NCBI RefSeq assembly: GCF_000189635.1
Contig: NW_002476570.1
Coordinates: 744,001 to 808,000, forward strand
Source of the DNA: Tetrahymena thermophila SB210
Taxonomy: Eukaryota; Ciliophora; Oligohymenophorea; Hymenostomatida; Tetrahymenidae
Length of the DNA stretch: 64,000 nt
Reading direction: 5' to 3'
In this document: positions 1 through 12,800 of the stretch, one piece after another
How positions within the stretch are numbered: position 1 is the stretch's first letter
Layout of the letters: each line of letters starts with the position of its first letter
Made by a program: the position numbers and the translations under genes
The notes under the pieces: generated by a model
What the model was told of the DNA's origin: nothing
Databases searched by the model: none
What the model saw: only the letters and a program-made list of their open reading frames with translations

Positions 1-3000
1 GGCATTCATATTCTAAACTTTGAAAGCTTTCACAATACTTCCATTTAAAAAGTTGGTCATAAAAACATTTCCAACAATATCTAATGAAATAAAGATGTTA
101 GTATATTTTGTAAACAAAAATAAATTAATGATTTCATTATTTTAGTTCTAAGAAAGGTTTTGTACAATCTTAATTTTCGATAAATCTGGATTGTAGCTCC
201 ATATAATAATTTATCCTGCTTTATCATAAGATAAAATAATATTTTATTATTACATAAATTACACACCATTTACTCCCTTTGAATGTCCAACAAGTGATTG
301 ACTTTAATCTGTATTGTAATTCCATGCCTAGAGATTATTTGAAATATCATAATTATAAGAAATAATTAATTGAATGTCCTCTATAATTAGTGCATCAACG
401 ATACTCTTCTTATGAACTCTGGTATTTTACCTAATTGAATAAAATAAAATAAATCCTAATAAGTAAATTCTCTTGAAATCTAAATTACTTGTATATTGTG
501 TAGCTGAAGTAATCATAAATAGTAATTATATTTGACAATGAAACAAGCTTTTATTGAGAATTTATTAATAGTAGCTTCTATAACACAGAGTTTTCGTTTC
601 TTTATATGTAATAGTAAGTGTCTGGAGTAAAGTGGCTAAGCATGATATCTCCTACTGTATTTGAGATAAATATCCTTTAATTTTTTGAATCAGTATCGAA
701 TGCAGTAATTGCAGATCTAGAATCAAATTAATATTAAGCTAACTATGTTAGAGAATCTGCAATTATTAATATTCCTCCATATGAACCTACATCAATAGTT
801 AATATGACTTTATTATATTAAGGAATAATATTCGATATTGTAATAGGAAATTAGATAGCTTAAATTTTAGAATAAAAAGGCTAAGCAATTCCATGAGTAG
901 TTATACTTCCATCTTAGTTCAAGCAACTGTAATATAAGTAAATATTTCCTTCCTATATTATACCACACTATTTTTATAAAATAAATCAATATGGGTCTTA
1001 AAAAATCTTTAAAAATTTAAATAAATATAAGTTATCAAAGATTGTTTAAATATATTCTGTATAAAAACTAAATCTTCGATGAATGTATTTTTTTACATAT
1101 TTTAAAAAATTAATATAATTAAAAAAAAGTGGATAAATGCTTTTTATGAAAAGGCATGGAAAATTAATTTATTTAAAAAAATTTTTTTCATTTTGATTTT
1201 AAAATGAACCATTTTTTTTCAATTTATAAAAAATAATTTTTACCTTGTTAATTTGAACATTATCGTTAGAAATTTGTATTACATTTAGTTATTCATCGTA
1301 TAATATAGCTAATCCATTTCGGAAATAAAATATTGAGTAACCATCTTGGCTTGCTCCAAAAGCAAATCCTACAATCTTATCTTAGTTTTTATTAATACTA
1401 GAAGTATCAGTTTATACTTTTATTGTTAATTCAGGATAATTATATCTAATAATATATCCATTCTCTGACACAGTAGGTAAATTTAAATTAGAGTATAAGG
1501 CAAGATAATAAAACTATCCTGGATTATTAATAGTATTAATAATCTTAGAATTTAAAGGGTCTATTATTTATAAGTAATTTAAACTGTTAATTAAAACAAA
1601 TCCATTAATATCATCACTGTATAAAGTTAATATTTTTTCATAAAAAATTTATTTAAAGTAAACAATCATATTAATAGCATGATAGCAAACAATAGATTAA
1701 TCATTATATGCAACACATACAAATAAACCTTTTGATAAGCATAAAGTTATCCCTTATGGTTATTTTATGCTTAGTTTATAATCAGGATGCCAAAATATGG
1801 ATAAAACTTAGCCAGTTAACAAATCATAGCTTAATGACATACCATCTGACGATGTGCTAGCAAAGATATTCTGAGAGTATTCATAGACCGTCATAGGTAC
1901 AGACTAAGTTTAGCGAATAAATGGAATAGGTAAATTGGTTATTATGTAGCTAACACCTTGGCTTTTTAAATTAATTTACTGAATTGAAGATCCAAAGATG
2001 TAAATCTGATTACTTTACTCATCAATTATAGCTCCTTATATATTTTGCATATTAATTTAAATAGGAGTAAAATTTTAAGTCTAAATTATTTGTTAAGACT
2101 AAATAGTACTCTGGTTATTAACATAGCTAGACATAGAAAACTTTCCAAATTAAGTATATAAAACAATACTATTATTTTTAATATATATGCCTTATAGTGG
2201 GGAAAATAACATTTAATTAAAAAACTATTCGCTTATTTTTTGTAATTAAATGAAGTTGTTTGTATCAGAATTAAATCCATAAATTAAAACTTCTGCAGAA
2301 GAATAAACTATCACTGATTAGGAGCTTGAGTCTCCTAAAACGTTTAATATTGGCTAGGTAAAATCGCCTTAAAATTATAATTTGCACTAAGTAGAGATAG
2401 ATTGCAAATTCGAAATAGACAGATTTAGTGAATCACTACCTGAGCTTCCAAATGAAAAAAGATAACTTTGTTACCCGGAACTTGAGCTAAAATTTAGTAG
2501 AGTAAAACCAGCTGGTGTAGAATCATGTAGACATGTTATTTAAAAACTGTAAGTAGAAGTAGATTCGCTCCATAATATGATTGATTTATCTAAAGAATAT
2601 GTGATAAAACTAGATGGGCTAATTATTATTGAATTTAAAACAATATTTGTATGTCCTACATACTTTTTATATGTTTTATTTTACATATTGTAGATATAAA
2701 ACTCTCCTTAGTATCCATACAAAGTTATCAAGTCATACACCATATTAACACAACTCAGATTTGTTAGCTATCCAAAATTTACAATTTATTACTTATTCAA
2801 AACTCCAGTAGAATAATTCCAATAAAATATTTCACCATTTGAGGAAAAAGATAGAAGCTGATTAGAATCTTGAAGTAGATAGATCTTCAAAACAGGCTAG
2901 GTGTGACCAGAAAAAGTGGTTTTAAGAATTCCATTTACTGAATTCCACAACTTGATATTTGTGTCTGTATTACTAATACTAATAATGATTTAATTTGTGT

Positions 3001-3340
3001 CATCTACTATTATTTATGAAGCTAATCCAGAATGGAAATCTTAGCCTAAATCAACAAGAATAGGGCATTACTGTATTTGCTAACAAACGCCTTGATCAGG
3101 ATAGCCAAATTCATTTTATTTGCAAGATGGTACACATTATTAGGAATCACTTTCTAAGTATAAATTCTAATCACAATCGGAAATACATAACCCATTGGAT
3201 TGATTTAGTGTGAAATTTTGATTACATTAGATACAGGAGCCATCATTAGGAGATAAATTTTTGCAAAAAAGGTCTGCGCCTTTAATAAAATGTGATAATA
3301 AAACGATTTATAATAAGTTTAATAAAATTCGATAATTCAT
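1..3340 (-). CDS. Array copy A: giant beta-propeller/beta-helix membrane protein, 5' part only
   Basis: This is the amino-terminal part of the fourth array member; the rest lies beyond the left window edge. Reading with TAA/TAG as Gln gives exon 1 at 3340-1244 (699 codons), intron 1 at 968-1243, exon 2 at 967-489, intron 2 at 431-488, and exon 3 from 430 off the edge. The start at 3340 gives a signal peptide (MNYRILLNLLQIVLLSHF...) followed by a Cys-rich head with CxxC pairs (CIQC, CISDC). Then come WD40-like blades with GH...W spacing, for example FSGHTQPVLKI and YVGHTNIVLNS, and a further propeller in exons 2-3 (LVGHSKGVNGVQF, IIIWSYNP). Exon 1 is 2,097 nt, exactly as in B and C. The function is unknown; the predicted location is the secretory pathway or cell surface. 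Exon phases agree with B, C and D, so this part looks intact. Confidence 0.85.
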
Positions 3341-3621
3341 TTAACTTTGGTATTTGTTTGTTCTGTTTTCTTTTTCGTTAATTAATAAATTTTTATATAT
3401 TTTTGATAGAGTGATTATCATTTTAAAATTTTTATTTCACTATCACTTCAAACAGATAGTAATCTATATTTACTTCTTTTTTTAATGGATAAATTAATTG
3501 ATGGATTATAAGAAAACGTCATTTGTTGAATTGTAAATTATTTGCTCTATTATATATATTCTTTAGTTCTTTTTGGCTTGTAAGGTGTGTCCTTAAAATA
3601 GCACTTATGCATATTAAAAAT

Positions 3622-4530
3622 AAAAAGTGCACAAACATTAATTAAAAAATGTAAACAATAAATAGTAAAAAATATTATTAACAAATAATAAAAAATTTTA
3701 ATTTTAAAATAGTAGATAATCATACACAATTAAAATTTATTTTTTTTAGATTGATTATCAATAAAATTTAATTGGTTTGATATATTTTCATAAAAATATT
3801 TATTGAATAATTTTTAAAATTGATAAATTATACATTTTAATTAATCCTCAATAATTTTCAATAGTTTTAGTTCGGCGTCTTTAATAAAATGTGATAATAA
3901 AACGATTTATAATAAGTTTAATAAAATACGATATATAATTCATTTAACTTTGGTATTTGTTTGTTCTGTATACTTTTTTGTTAATTAATTAAGTTTTATA
4001 TATATTTGATAGAGTGATTATCCTTTTAAAATTTTTATTTCACAATAATTTCAAACCGAAAGTAATCTATATTTTACTTCTTTTTTTAAGAGATAAATTA
4101 ATTGATAGGTTATAAGAAAATGTCATTTGTTGAATTGTAAATTATTTATTTTATTATATATATTCTTTAGTTATTTTTGGCATGTAAGGTGTGTCTTTAA
4201 AATAGAACTTCTGTATATTAATAATAAAATGTGCACAAACATTAATTAAAATATGTAAACAAAAAATAGTAAAAAAAATTATTAACAAATAATAAAAATT
4301 TTAATTTTAAAATAGTAAATACTCACATTTAATTTTTTTTTTAGATTGATTATCAATAAAATTTGATAAAAATAAAAAGAGCACAAACATTAATTAAAAA
4401 ATGTAAACAATAAATTGTAAAAAAATTATTAACAAATAATAAAAATTTTTAATTTTAAAATAGTAAATACTCGCATTTAATAATTATTTTTATTTTTAGA
4501 TTGATTATCAATAAAATTTGATTGGTTTGA
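3622..4530. repeat. Triplicated block of about 150 bp upstream of copy A
   Basis: Three consecutive diverged copies share the landmarks gtgcacaaacattaatta, atgtaaacaa and attattaacaaataataaaa, at roughly 3,622-3,790, 4,222-4,365 and 4,370-4,530. The copies are close but not identical. Related single copies lie upstream of B (about 16,595-16,730) and C (about 28,665-28,800), so the block belongs to the ancestral 5' flank of the family. Confidence 0.7.
3868..4221 (-). pseudogene. Relic of a copy-A 5' end (start region plus upstream flank)
   Basis: This segment repeats the sequence around the real start of A (about 3,270-3,620) in the same orientation. It includes the signal-peptide region and the upstream stretch with tttggtatttgtttgttctg. 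The relic ATG is at 3943-3941, but the frame no longer gives the Cys-rich head and no gene body follows. It is best explained as a tandem duplication, or a leftover from unequal crossing-over, of the first exon's 5' end and promoter. Whether it still initiates transcription cannot be judged from sequence. Confidence 0.75.
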
Positions 4531-4624
4531 TATATTTTCATAAAAATATTTATTGAATAATTTTTAAAATTGATTAATTATACATTTTAATTAATTTTCT
4601 ATAGTTTTTTAAGTCTTATTAATC

Positions 4625-4643
4625 CTATCATAATTAATGATAG
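4625..4643. repeat. Palindrome conserved in the array spacers
   Basis: CTATCATAATTAATGATAG is a 7-bp inverted repeat around a 5-nt AT centre. It sits upstream of A at about the same place where copies of it occur upstream of C (28,901-28,919, identical) and B (16,852-16,870, imperfect). It could be a cruciform or a protein-binding dyad; its function is unknown. Confidence 0.6.
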
Positions 4644-5380
4644 TAATTTATCAAATTAGTAAAAATTAAAAAAAATAAATATTGTTTCAATTCCTTTATA
4701 TAATTGATAATAAAAATATATCTTTCCATCATCAAAATGTATTTTTAGTTATTTTTTGAGCATAATAATCTATTTTAATTATGTTGAAAGCTGAAACATT
4801 TTTCTTTTCATTTTTTTTTCTAATTTACATTTTTCAAAAAAATTTACCTTTTACAGACTATATTTTTTTAATGCTATTATTTTCATAATAGAATAATCAT
4901 AATTTAAATAATTTTTTAATAAAATACGTAAAAGCTTTCTGCCCTGAAATGTTTGATTATTTTAATCTTTTGATATTTAAGCATATTTTTAAAGATTTAT
5001 TTTTGCTTCTTTAATAATGTATTCATTCTGCAAATTAAATAAAATTTTGGTTTAATTTCTAGTTTAATAATCGCTTTAATAAATTATATAAATTTGATAT
5101 CTCCTCAATATAAAGGAAGGTTGTATTTGCTTTAAAAATAAATACTAAGTTATCTTTTCTAAATACAAAACCTTCAAAATTTTAATAATTATTTGGAGTA
5201 AATATTATGGATTCATTTAATTCATGTAAAGCTAGGGGATTTAAATTTTTATTGTGTATTAATATGATATTTTTAAATCAAAATTTAAATCTTAAACTTT
5301 TTTAGTATCTTTCACATATAAGTCTATATTAATATTTAGTTGATTTGCAATTGGATTCATTTCTTATCTTACGTTGAAAG

Positions 5381-5649
5381 TCAGAACAATTACTACTGTT
5401 TGCTTTAATTGCTTCCTTATGAATTAACACTCTTCTACTATAAGAGTTTGCTGATTTAATCAGATTTAATGTGCCTAATTTAAGCAAATATGGCAATGAA
5501 CTCTTCATAAGAAATAGTTCCACTTCTATTTTTGTCAAATATTTTAAATTATGCTTATATTTATGCATCATTTATTCCATCTGTTTTATTGTCTATAAAA
5601 TTTTTAAATTCTGTATATTGCAATCTTTGGGTTTGTTGATTGTAATATC
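5381..5649 (-). pseudogene. Terminal exon with an EF-hand, probably a gene fragment
   Basis: An 88-codon open frame on the minus strand ends at TGA 5383-5381. It contains a good EF-hand, FKIFDKNRSGTISYEEFIAIF, with loop ligands D, N, S, T and E at the usual places. It is preceded by LQYTEFKNFIDNKTDGINDAQ, which resembles the end of the preceding hand. The layout is like the carboxy end of a calmodulin-like domain in Ca2+-dependent protein kinases. A splice acceptor (TTTAAG) at 5650 would start this exon, but I cannot join it to a convincing upstream exon. About 200 bp upstream, a short frame reading IKHIANSSDKKS may be another remnant. No kinase domain is visible, so I call it a stranded fragment. 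A small EF-hand gene with an unseen first exon is the alternative. Confidence 0.5.
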
Positions 5650-6810
5650 CTTAAATTAGCATTTTACCATATGATCATATATAACTTCTTAGAAATAAGC
5701 TTCTTTAATATTTACTAAAATAGTAAAAAGAGTTTCTTTTGTCTGTGCTCATATTACTAATATCTTAATTATTATTTATTAGATTTTATTGTTAATTTAT
5801 AAAATTTTGGATTAATTTATTTTACTTTTCTTATCAGATGAGTTTGCAATATGCTTAATCGTATCTAATAGAATAAAAAAATTTCAAATTAATACTATTT
5901 TTAAGAAAATTAATTATTTGGAAACAATTAATTTTTAAAAATAATAGAAAGATTGGCTATTATTCTCTTAATAATAAATTATATAAAATAATTCTTTTTA
6001 AATTTATAAATAATATTTGTATTTCTAATGCAAGCAAAATAATATTATGATATTTATTGATTAAAGTTTTTAATGTGCTTATTTTAGTAGTTATTTTTTT
6101 ATAAATTAATATCCAGATGCAAATAGTGTATATAATAGGCATATTAACTTGATTATTTCTTCAAAATAACCAAATTAGCTTGAAAAAATGGCTACTAAAA
6201 TGATTTAATACAAAATGGTATTTCTTACATAAAAAATTGAAAATTATAATAATTTAACAATACTTTTTTTGTTTAAATCTATTTGCTTAAAAATACAAAA
6301 TTAAATAAAATTTATTGTGTTAAATTAAATAAACAAGTAGTGTATGAGGAATAATATATTTTTTAATATGTTTCTTTAATTATCTTTTAGATATGATAAC
6401 ATAATATTTAAAAAACTATAAAAATTCATAAAGGATTTCTTTTTATTGTGGCATTTGATGTTTAATAAATTTAAATTTTAAGCAAATATTTTGATATATA
6501 TATTTTAGACAATTAAAATTAAAGAAATATTAAATGTAAAATAGAAAGAAAATGAATGGATCCATAAATTCGGTGTTTTTTAAAACTAAAATTAATCTAA
6601 ATAAAAAAAAACACTTAAATTTATTTCTAAAACTAATTAAATTCTTTAAAAATCAAAATTAATTAGTTCACTTCAGAAATAAATAAGAAGTATTTAAATA
6701 TTTTTAAATAAAAAACAAAATTTTGGAAATTAATGTTATGAAATTTATTGAAAAACATTTTAAGAATTAATAAAATTTAAAAAGGATGTTATGTATCATA
6801 AACTTTATCA

Positions 6811-9800
6811 TCACATATCTTAAAGATCTAAATTAAATATTTCACTGTTCTTTTTTGTTTTAAACTAATAATTTTGGTGAAGCTCTTTTCTTCCTATTTG
6901 TTTCTTTTTCACTCTGTCAGTAAATATTTATTATGCACTATCTTCTTATTTAACATGATTTGCTTTTTTAAATTTTAAATAGTTAAAATAAAAATGTTTA
7001 AAAATTTTTACTATTTAATCTATTTGTATTTAAAGTTAAGGTATGTTCATTTTCAAATATAGTTTATGTGTATTCGCTTTCATCCTTTTTCCTTTCATCG
7101 TATTGTGAAATTACTTTTATTTTGATAAAAAAACTAATTTATATAATCAATAAAATTTTAATTTTTACATTTAAAGGCGCTAGCTCCTCTTTTTGGTAGT
7201 TTTACAGAGTTTAGTTAAGTATTAGGACTTTAGTTTTAGCTTACAGAGTGTTTCTTCTAGAGTTTGCTAAAAAATATAGATGAATTTCTAACCTAAGTGG
7301 CACTATCTGGCATTTATAAGTGATTTCGTTTTAATAAATGAGTACCAATCAAATTAATAGCTTTTGCCCAATTTTTAAATGTCCTCATTTTATTAAATGA
7401 ATTAATTCCTAGCCTCAAATATAAATGCTTAAAGTTAGATTTAAATATTGGATATTTTTCTCCAAAAATGAAAAGAAACCTTTTCACTTTACCTAATAAA
7501 ACTTATATTATTAAGAAGCTGGAAAATAAGTAATGTAGAGCATAAAGCAAAAATGAGCAAATCTAAAACTATATGTCGTTTTCTGATGTGTTTACTAAAA
7601 GATTCAATTAAAGACAGATAATCAGTGTAATACATAAGTATTAATCTGTACGATTAAAATTTACATTTATGTAAGGAGCTTTAAAAATAGAAAGCATTAA
7701 GTAGCAAAACAAAATCATTGTGCAAAGAGTGTTTTTAAATTAAATTTGCTAACTATAAAAGTTACTGATAAATATGATTATTAATTTAAGGTTTATCTTT
7801 ACAAATTCCCAATAATATGTTTGCTTCTTATATTCTGAGTATAGTAAACCGTATGATAGCCTAACTGAGCAATAGTTAAGAATTCTAACTTTCTTCTTTA
7901 GTACAATAATCCCAATAAAAGGAATTATTATTGCCCATATCAAAAATAAAGGTAAAAATAAGATTAATATATAAGAGTAGTATTCCATAGTATAGCATTT
8001 TAAAGTAACATCTGCAGTTAGATACTAAATTCCTCCAATATCTCTACAAGATATAATCTGAACTAGCCCAGAGATAATGTTAGGTTATAAAAATAAAAAT
8101 ATAAAAATTAAGCCTGTAACAATTAAGCTCTTTTCAAATCTCTTAAAATATTTAGCCAGATACAAGAAATAGTAAATAGTAGTTAGCAACAGGAAATAGC
8201 TTACTGATATTATCTATGACCAAATGATTCTACCATATGCATGAGGTAAAAATTCTTCAGTAAAAATACTTCTGCAATCGGCAGAAAATTTCAAAAAATC
8301 AATTGGGGTACCAATTCCTAATGACATTATGTTCAAAAACTAAGGCTGGTAAATCTGATAAGCTATTGAACTAATTTAAATAAAATGCATATAAAATTTT
8401 AAATAAATGTCAGATTTATCAGTTGATTCACTGTTTCCAATACTTGCTAGTCCAACCATTCTAAGATAATAACTCTAGGCTTTTATTAAAGTCATCTGGC
8501 GAGCTGCTTTAACTCCAAATATAATATATAAACATCCTACAATCAATGAAGAAAAATATATGTATGCCTAGCTTGATGAATCTCTACATGGGATACACTC
8601 ATACAGCTATTTATTCATGTATTTTTGTTTCCATACTTTACCATTTAAATCGCAAGTTTCACAAAGTGGACCTATATATCCTTATCTGCAATTTTAAATA
8701 CTATCAGTACTTTCACCTTAGCAATTATCTGGATTATGAACACAACTTACAATATTATCTGTATTATTATTTTCTCTCCAATAACCATTCTTTAATATAA
8801 GCTTGTTCCCTTAGCAATAAGAACAAGAATCTGGACAAAGTTTGCAAGTTTATTCACTTTAAGAGTTAGGATCTGGAGTTATTAATGAATATTTCTGTAT
8901 TGGACACAATTCGCAGTATGATGGAGTATTTTAAGTGCTATTGTAGATAAATTAATTAATTAATTAAATAAAAAATATCATTTTTAATACCTTTTAATTA
9001 TGATTTCACCAACTAAGCACTAACGAAAGTTAACATTTAATTTAACTTATAGGGGTGCCAATAAAAATTATGTTGTGTTTTAAGGATTAGGAATTTAAAT
9101 AATATTATTTTAAATGTAAAATTCTGAAGAAGTCTATGGATTTGATATGAGCTAAATATTTTAAAATGTGAATGAAATATCAGTTTAGTTATATGACGCT
9201 TTATTACCATTGATTTACATAATTTTAGGGTTTAAAGAAATACATTCTAATTAATATTACTGAAATTCGCTTTAAAGTTCTTGACTACTTTATTCAAGTT
9301 AATTCAGATTAACAACCCCATTTTCTTCATCATATATTTTTATATTGAAATTTAAATTACCACCGCTCATAAAATTATCTATCTGGTATACAATTAAACT
9401 CTATGTTTCTTTTTTTATAAAAAACAATTTGTTTTTAAATATTTTATTTGTATATTAAAAAAAATTCAAGTTATTATTTTCTTCATAAATGAAAAAAAAA
9501 AAAAATTAAAAAATAATAAAGCAATCATTTGACTATGTAGATAATCTTAAAATAAATGTTTGGTTCTAATTAAAAAAAGTCTAAAATTTTTTTGAAATTT
9601 TTTAATTTAATTATTAATCATTTATTTTTGATATTTAAAAATTTCATTATTATATTTTTTTAATTTTACATGAAATAAATTTAAAAGCCACTCCTTCATT
9701 CATGTTGGTAATTTAAATGTTTCTGGGATATGAACCTATATTTTGGCCAAATATCTTAGCTTAATTATTTTCAATTTTGTTTTGACTCAAGCTATTAACT

Positions 9801-12800
9801 AGATACTACTCTTTTGTTATAAAACCTGGTATTAAATTTAAATACCTTATTGCTCCACCAACTTGAGCATTATTTTAACTAATTATTGTTTTTATTATTT
9901 CAAGATTTGAGGAGTATAAGTATATTGATCCTCCTTAGCTTGCAATATTGGATTAAAAGCTTGATTCTTAAATTATATTAATTTAAGGACTGTCTTTTAT
10001 GCTAATTGCTCCACCATATTCTGATTATAAATACATAAAAACACATTTAGTGAATTAAAACCTTGTTTAATATATGTCAAATGCACAACCATATGAATTC
10101 AAGCATGTGTTGTTGAAAAATGATGACTAATTTAGTTCAAAATAGCTTGTTTATATTCTATTTAAGGCTTATCCTTGTACACTAGTACAATAACTAACTA
10201 CAACATCTTAAAACCTTATAGTATCATTAACAACTTATATATAACCTACACCTTGCATGAGGTATGTTTAAGAAATATCAAAAATCATTAAGTTCTAGTT
10301 GTTATAGGCATTTAAATTTATTGAAGATATATTTTTATTCGCATTCATGTAAAAGACAATAAATTAAGATATTTTTAAACCTTGAGAAATATTATTATTT
10401 AAAGTAATATTAGTTGTACAATTCTGAATAGTAACTGAATTAATTTAAATGCTCTAGCTATTTTATATTGAAAATAAAGTACTCCAAATATTTTATTACC
10501 CATTTTAAGAATAATATCTCACATTTTATATGGTTAAATTCTAAATAACTATTTTTTAAACTTGAGAAATCTAGAAAAGAGAAATAGAATTTTCAATTGT
10601 CAAATTTATCAGATTCAGGTTTTTTATAAAAATAGTATTACTATTTGTTACTTAGAATAAGCTACTATTCTGACTTTATTAAAATTATAATGCTCTCTAC
10701 TAATTTTGTCCTATTTAACTAAGCTATAAGTTTATAATTTCCATATTATCAATCATCAATGAATTTATTGAATTAATTATAAACTAACTACCAACAATAT
10801 TATCTTAGAATGTAGAATTAACAAAAATAATATTTTAGGTGTTTTTATTAAAGTTGTAAGTTGTTTGATTTTCTATCTTCCAATTAAAATTTTTAATTGT
10901 CAAAGTAGGCATATTAAACTATTCAAAAGAAGATATTGCCAAATTAATTCTGTTTTTTTGCGATTACTATTTTTTATCATATACATAAAATTACTAAGTG
11001 CTTGATGTACCTCCAAGGTTGATGCTTTTTTAGACAAAAAAAAAGGGTTGTTCATCATCCATTTGAATATTTAGGACAATATTATTTATTGATTGAGAGA
11101 CTTTCTAAAAGGAAGTACTTTGGGTTGAGAGATCCTAACTAAGTTAAAAGTAAGATGAAGTCCTTTGAAGATTTGAGTAGCATTAAGAATAATCTGTATG
11201 TGTTGGGTCACTAGAGTATGGGAATGTATAATTAAATACAGTGAATAAATTTATTCCTTTTAAATTAATTATTAGCTGATCGGTATAACTTAAAGATAAT
11301 AATGTTGGAAATTGCATTGAGAAAGATTTTTGTATGGCTATTTAACTGTATGAAAAAGATACTAAGTTAAGTTGAGCCTTAGATCTAATAAGAAGTAAAG
11401 ACTAAGAAATGAATTAGAGATCTGTTATGTTGTATATCTAAGAAGGCATTCTAAGAGAGTTTATGATAGCATCATTTGCATTTCTATCATGTAGATTTAC
11501 TTAAAATTAATTGAAAATAGCTAAAATATTCCATTATTAACTTAATTTCATTTGTACTTGATAATCTCCAGGTCCATAAATATATTTAATTAAATCTAAA
11601 TTCGTAGAATTAAGATTTCTGACTTAAATAGCTAATTATAAATCAGTCCATATCAAAATTTATTGTCTTGGAGCATCAATTAATGCCTGAACAACAGAAG
11701 ATTTTTACTATAGTAAATATAAAACACTTAGAGGAGCATCTTTATCATAAGAAAAGACAATCGAAGTTTAATCTTAAGAACAAGTTATCAATCTTTTATA
11801 TTAAAAAATATTTAGCAATAATTCAATAAATTACTTAAATTTTATATTAAAAAAATAAAATTTGTTAAAAATACCTTTTAAATTCAAAATCAATTTGTAA
11901 ATCTCTAATGATTTGCTTATTCTATTAAGGAACTAACACAGATTTAAAAGTGTTATAATTATTAATAGCAAGATATCCTGTAACATCAAAAGTAATTATA
12001 TGAGAATAAATTGTATTTATAATGCAATTTATTATTCTACTACTATGATTACTGTAAATATTAACAAATGTTAGACCTGAATTGGTTGTATTTATTAATA
12101 ACTAGATTATTTAATAACTATAAGTCTACACAAAAATGAATGGAATGGTCTCATCCAAATAAATGCTAAAGGGGTATATTTATAATTAACTTGTTAATTT
12201 AAAATTGGAGTCATAGCTATATAAATTTATTCCATCAGTTACCAAATGAGTATCAGTGTGCAAAATAATCTATTTTGGTTAATATTAAAGTTAAAACTTA
12301 TAGTATAGTTAGTTTTAGCTAGCCTACCAAATATTCTAGTTTAAATCAGCGTATGTTACAACATCTAAGATAAAAATAATAAAAATATTTAAATAAAACA
12401 TATATTTTTTTAATTAAAATATTAAAAATTTATTTTTAATTGGATTAATTTGAAAGGAAAATTAATTTAAATTACCTTGTCTTGAATGATAAGTTGACAT
12501 TATCAATGATTCAGAAGGTATTATAACAGCTTAACCTTAGAAGCCTACATATGCATAATATTGCCATGCTATAATCGTATCATCATTGCAAACGATTAGA
12601 ATATTGCTATAAAAATCAAAGACATAGCTCTTTATGTATGAACTCGTCATTTGAGCAAACAAGAAGTCTTTTTGTTAAACGTAAGAATTGAAATAAGGTG
12701 TTACAGTAAATAAATATCTGTCGACATTCTATACAATAAACAGCTAAGATTACTCATCATGAAATATACTCACTAAATTTTAAGGATATGATTGATTTTT

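Larger units (their letters stand above)
3341..6810. other. Spacer between copies A and B
   Basis: This AT-rich spacer lies between the start of A and the stop of B. It should hold the A promoter and the B 3' flank. It contains duplicated copies of the A 5' region, a short palindrome and a terminal exon with an EF-hand, each listed separately. The part from about 5,760 to 6,800 is a diverged copy of about 18,030-18,660, which lies next to the end of C. I see no complete gene here. Confidence 0.7.

Noticed and set aside
7095-7097. TGA at this position as the true end of copy B
   Set aside because: It lies in a frame entered only if the 55-nt intron 7114-7168 is retained. Splicing it gives a longer tail that is conserved in D.
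11500-12364. PKD or REJ domain in the middle of the array proteins
   Set aside because: Phrases such as YGPGDYQVQMKL recall PKD-type folds, but the signature is too weak to assign without a profile search.
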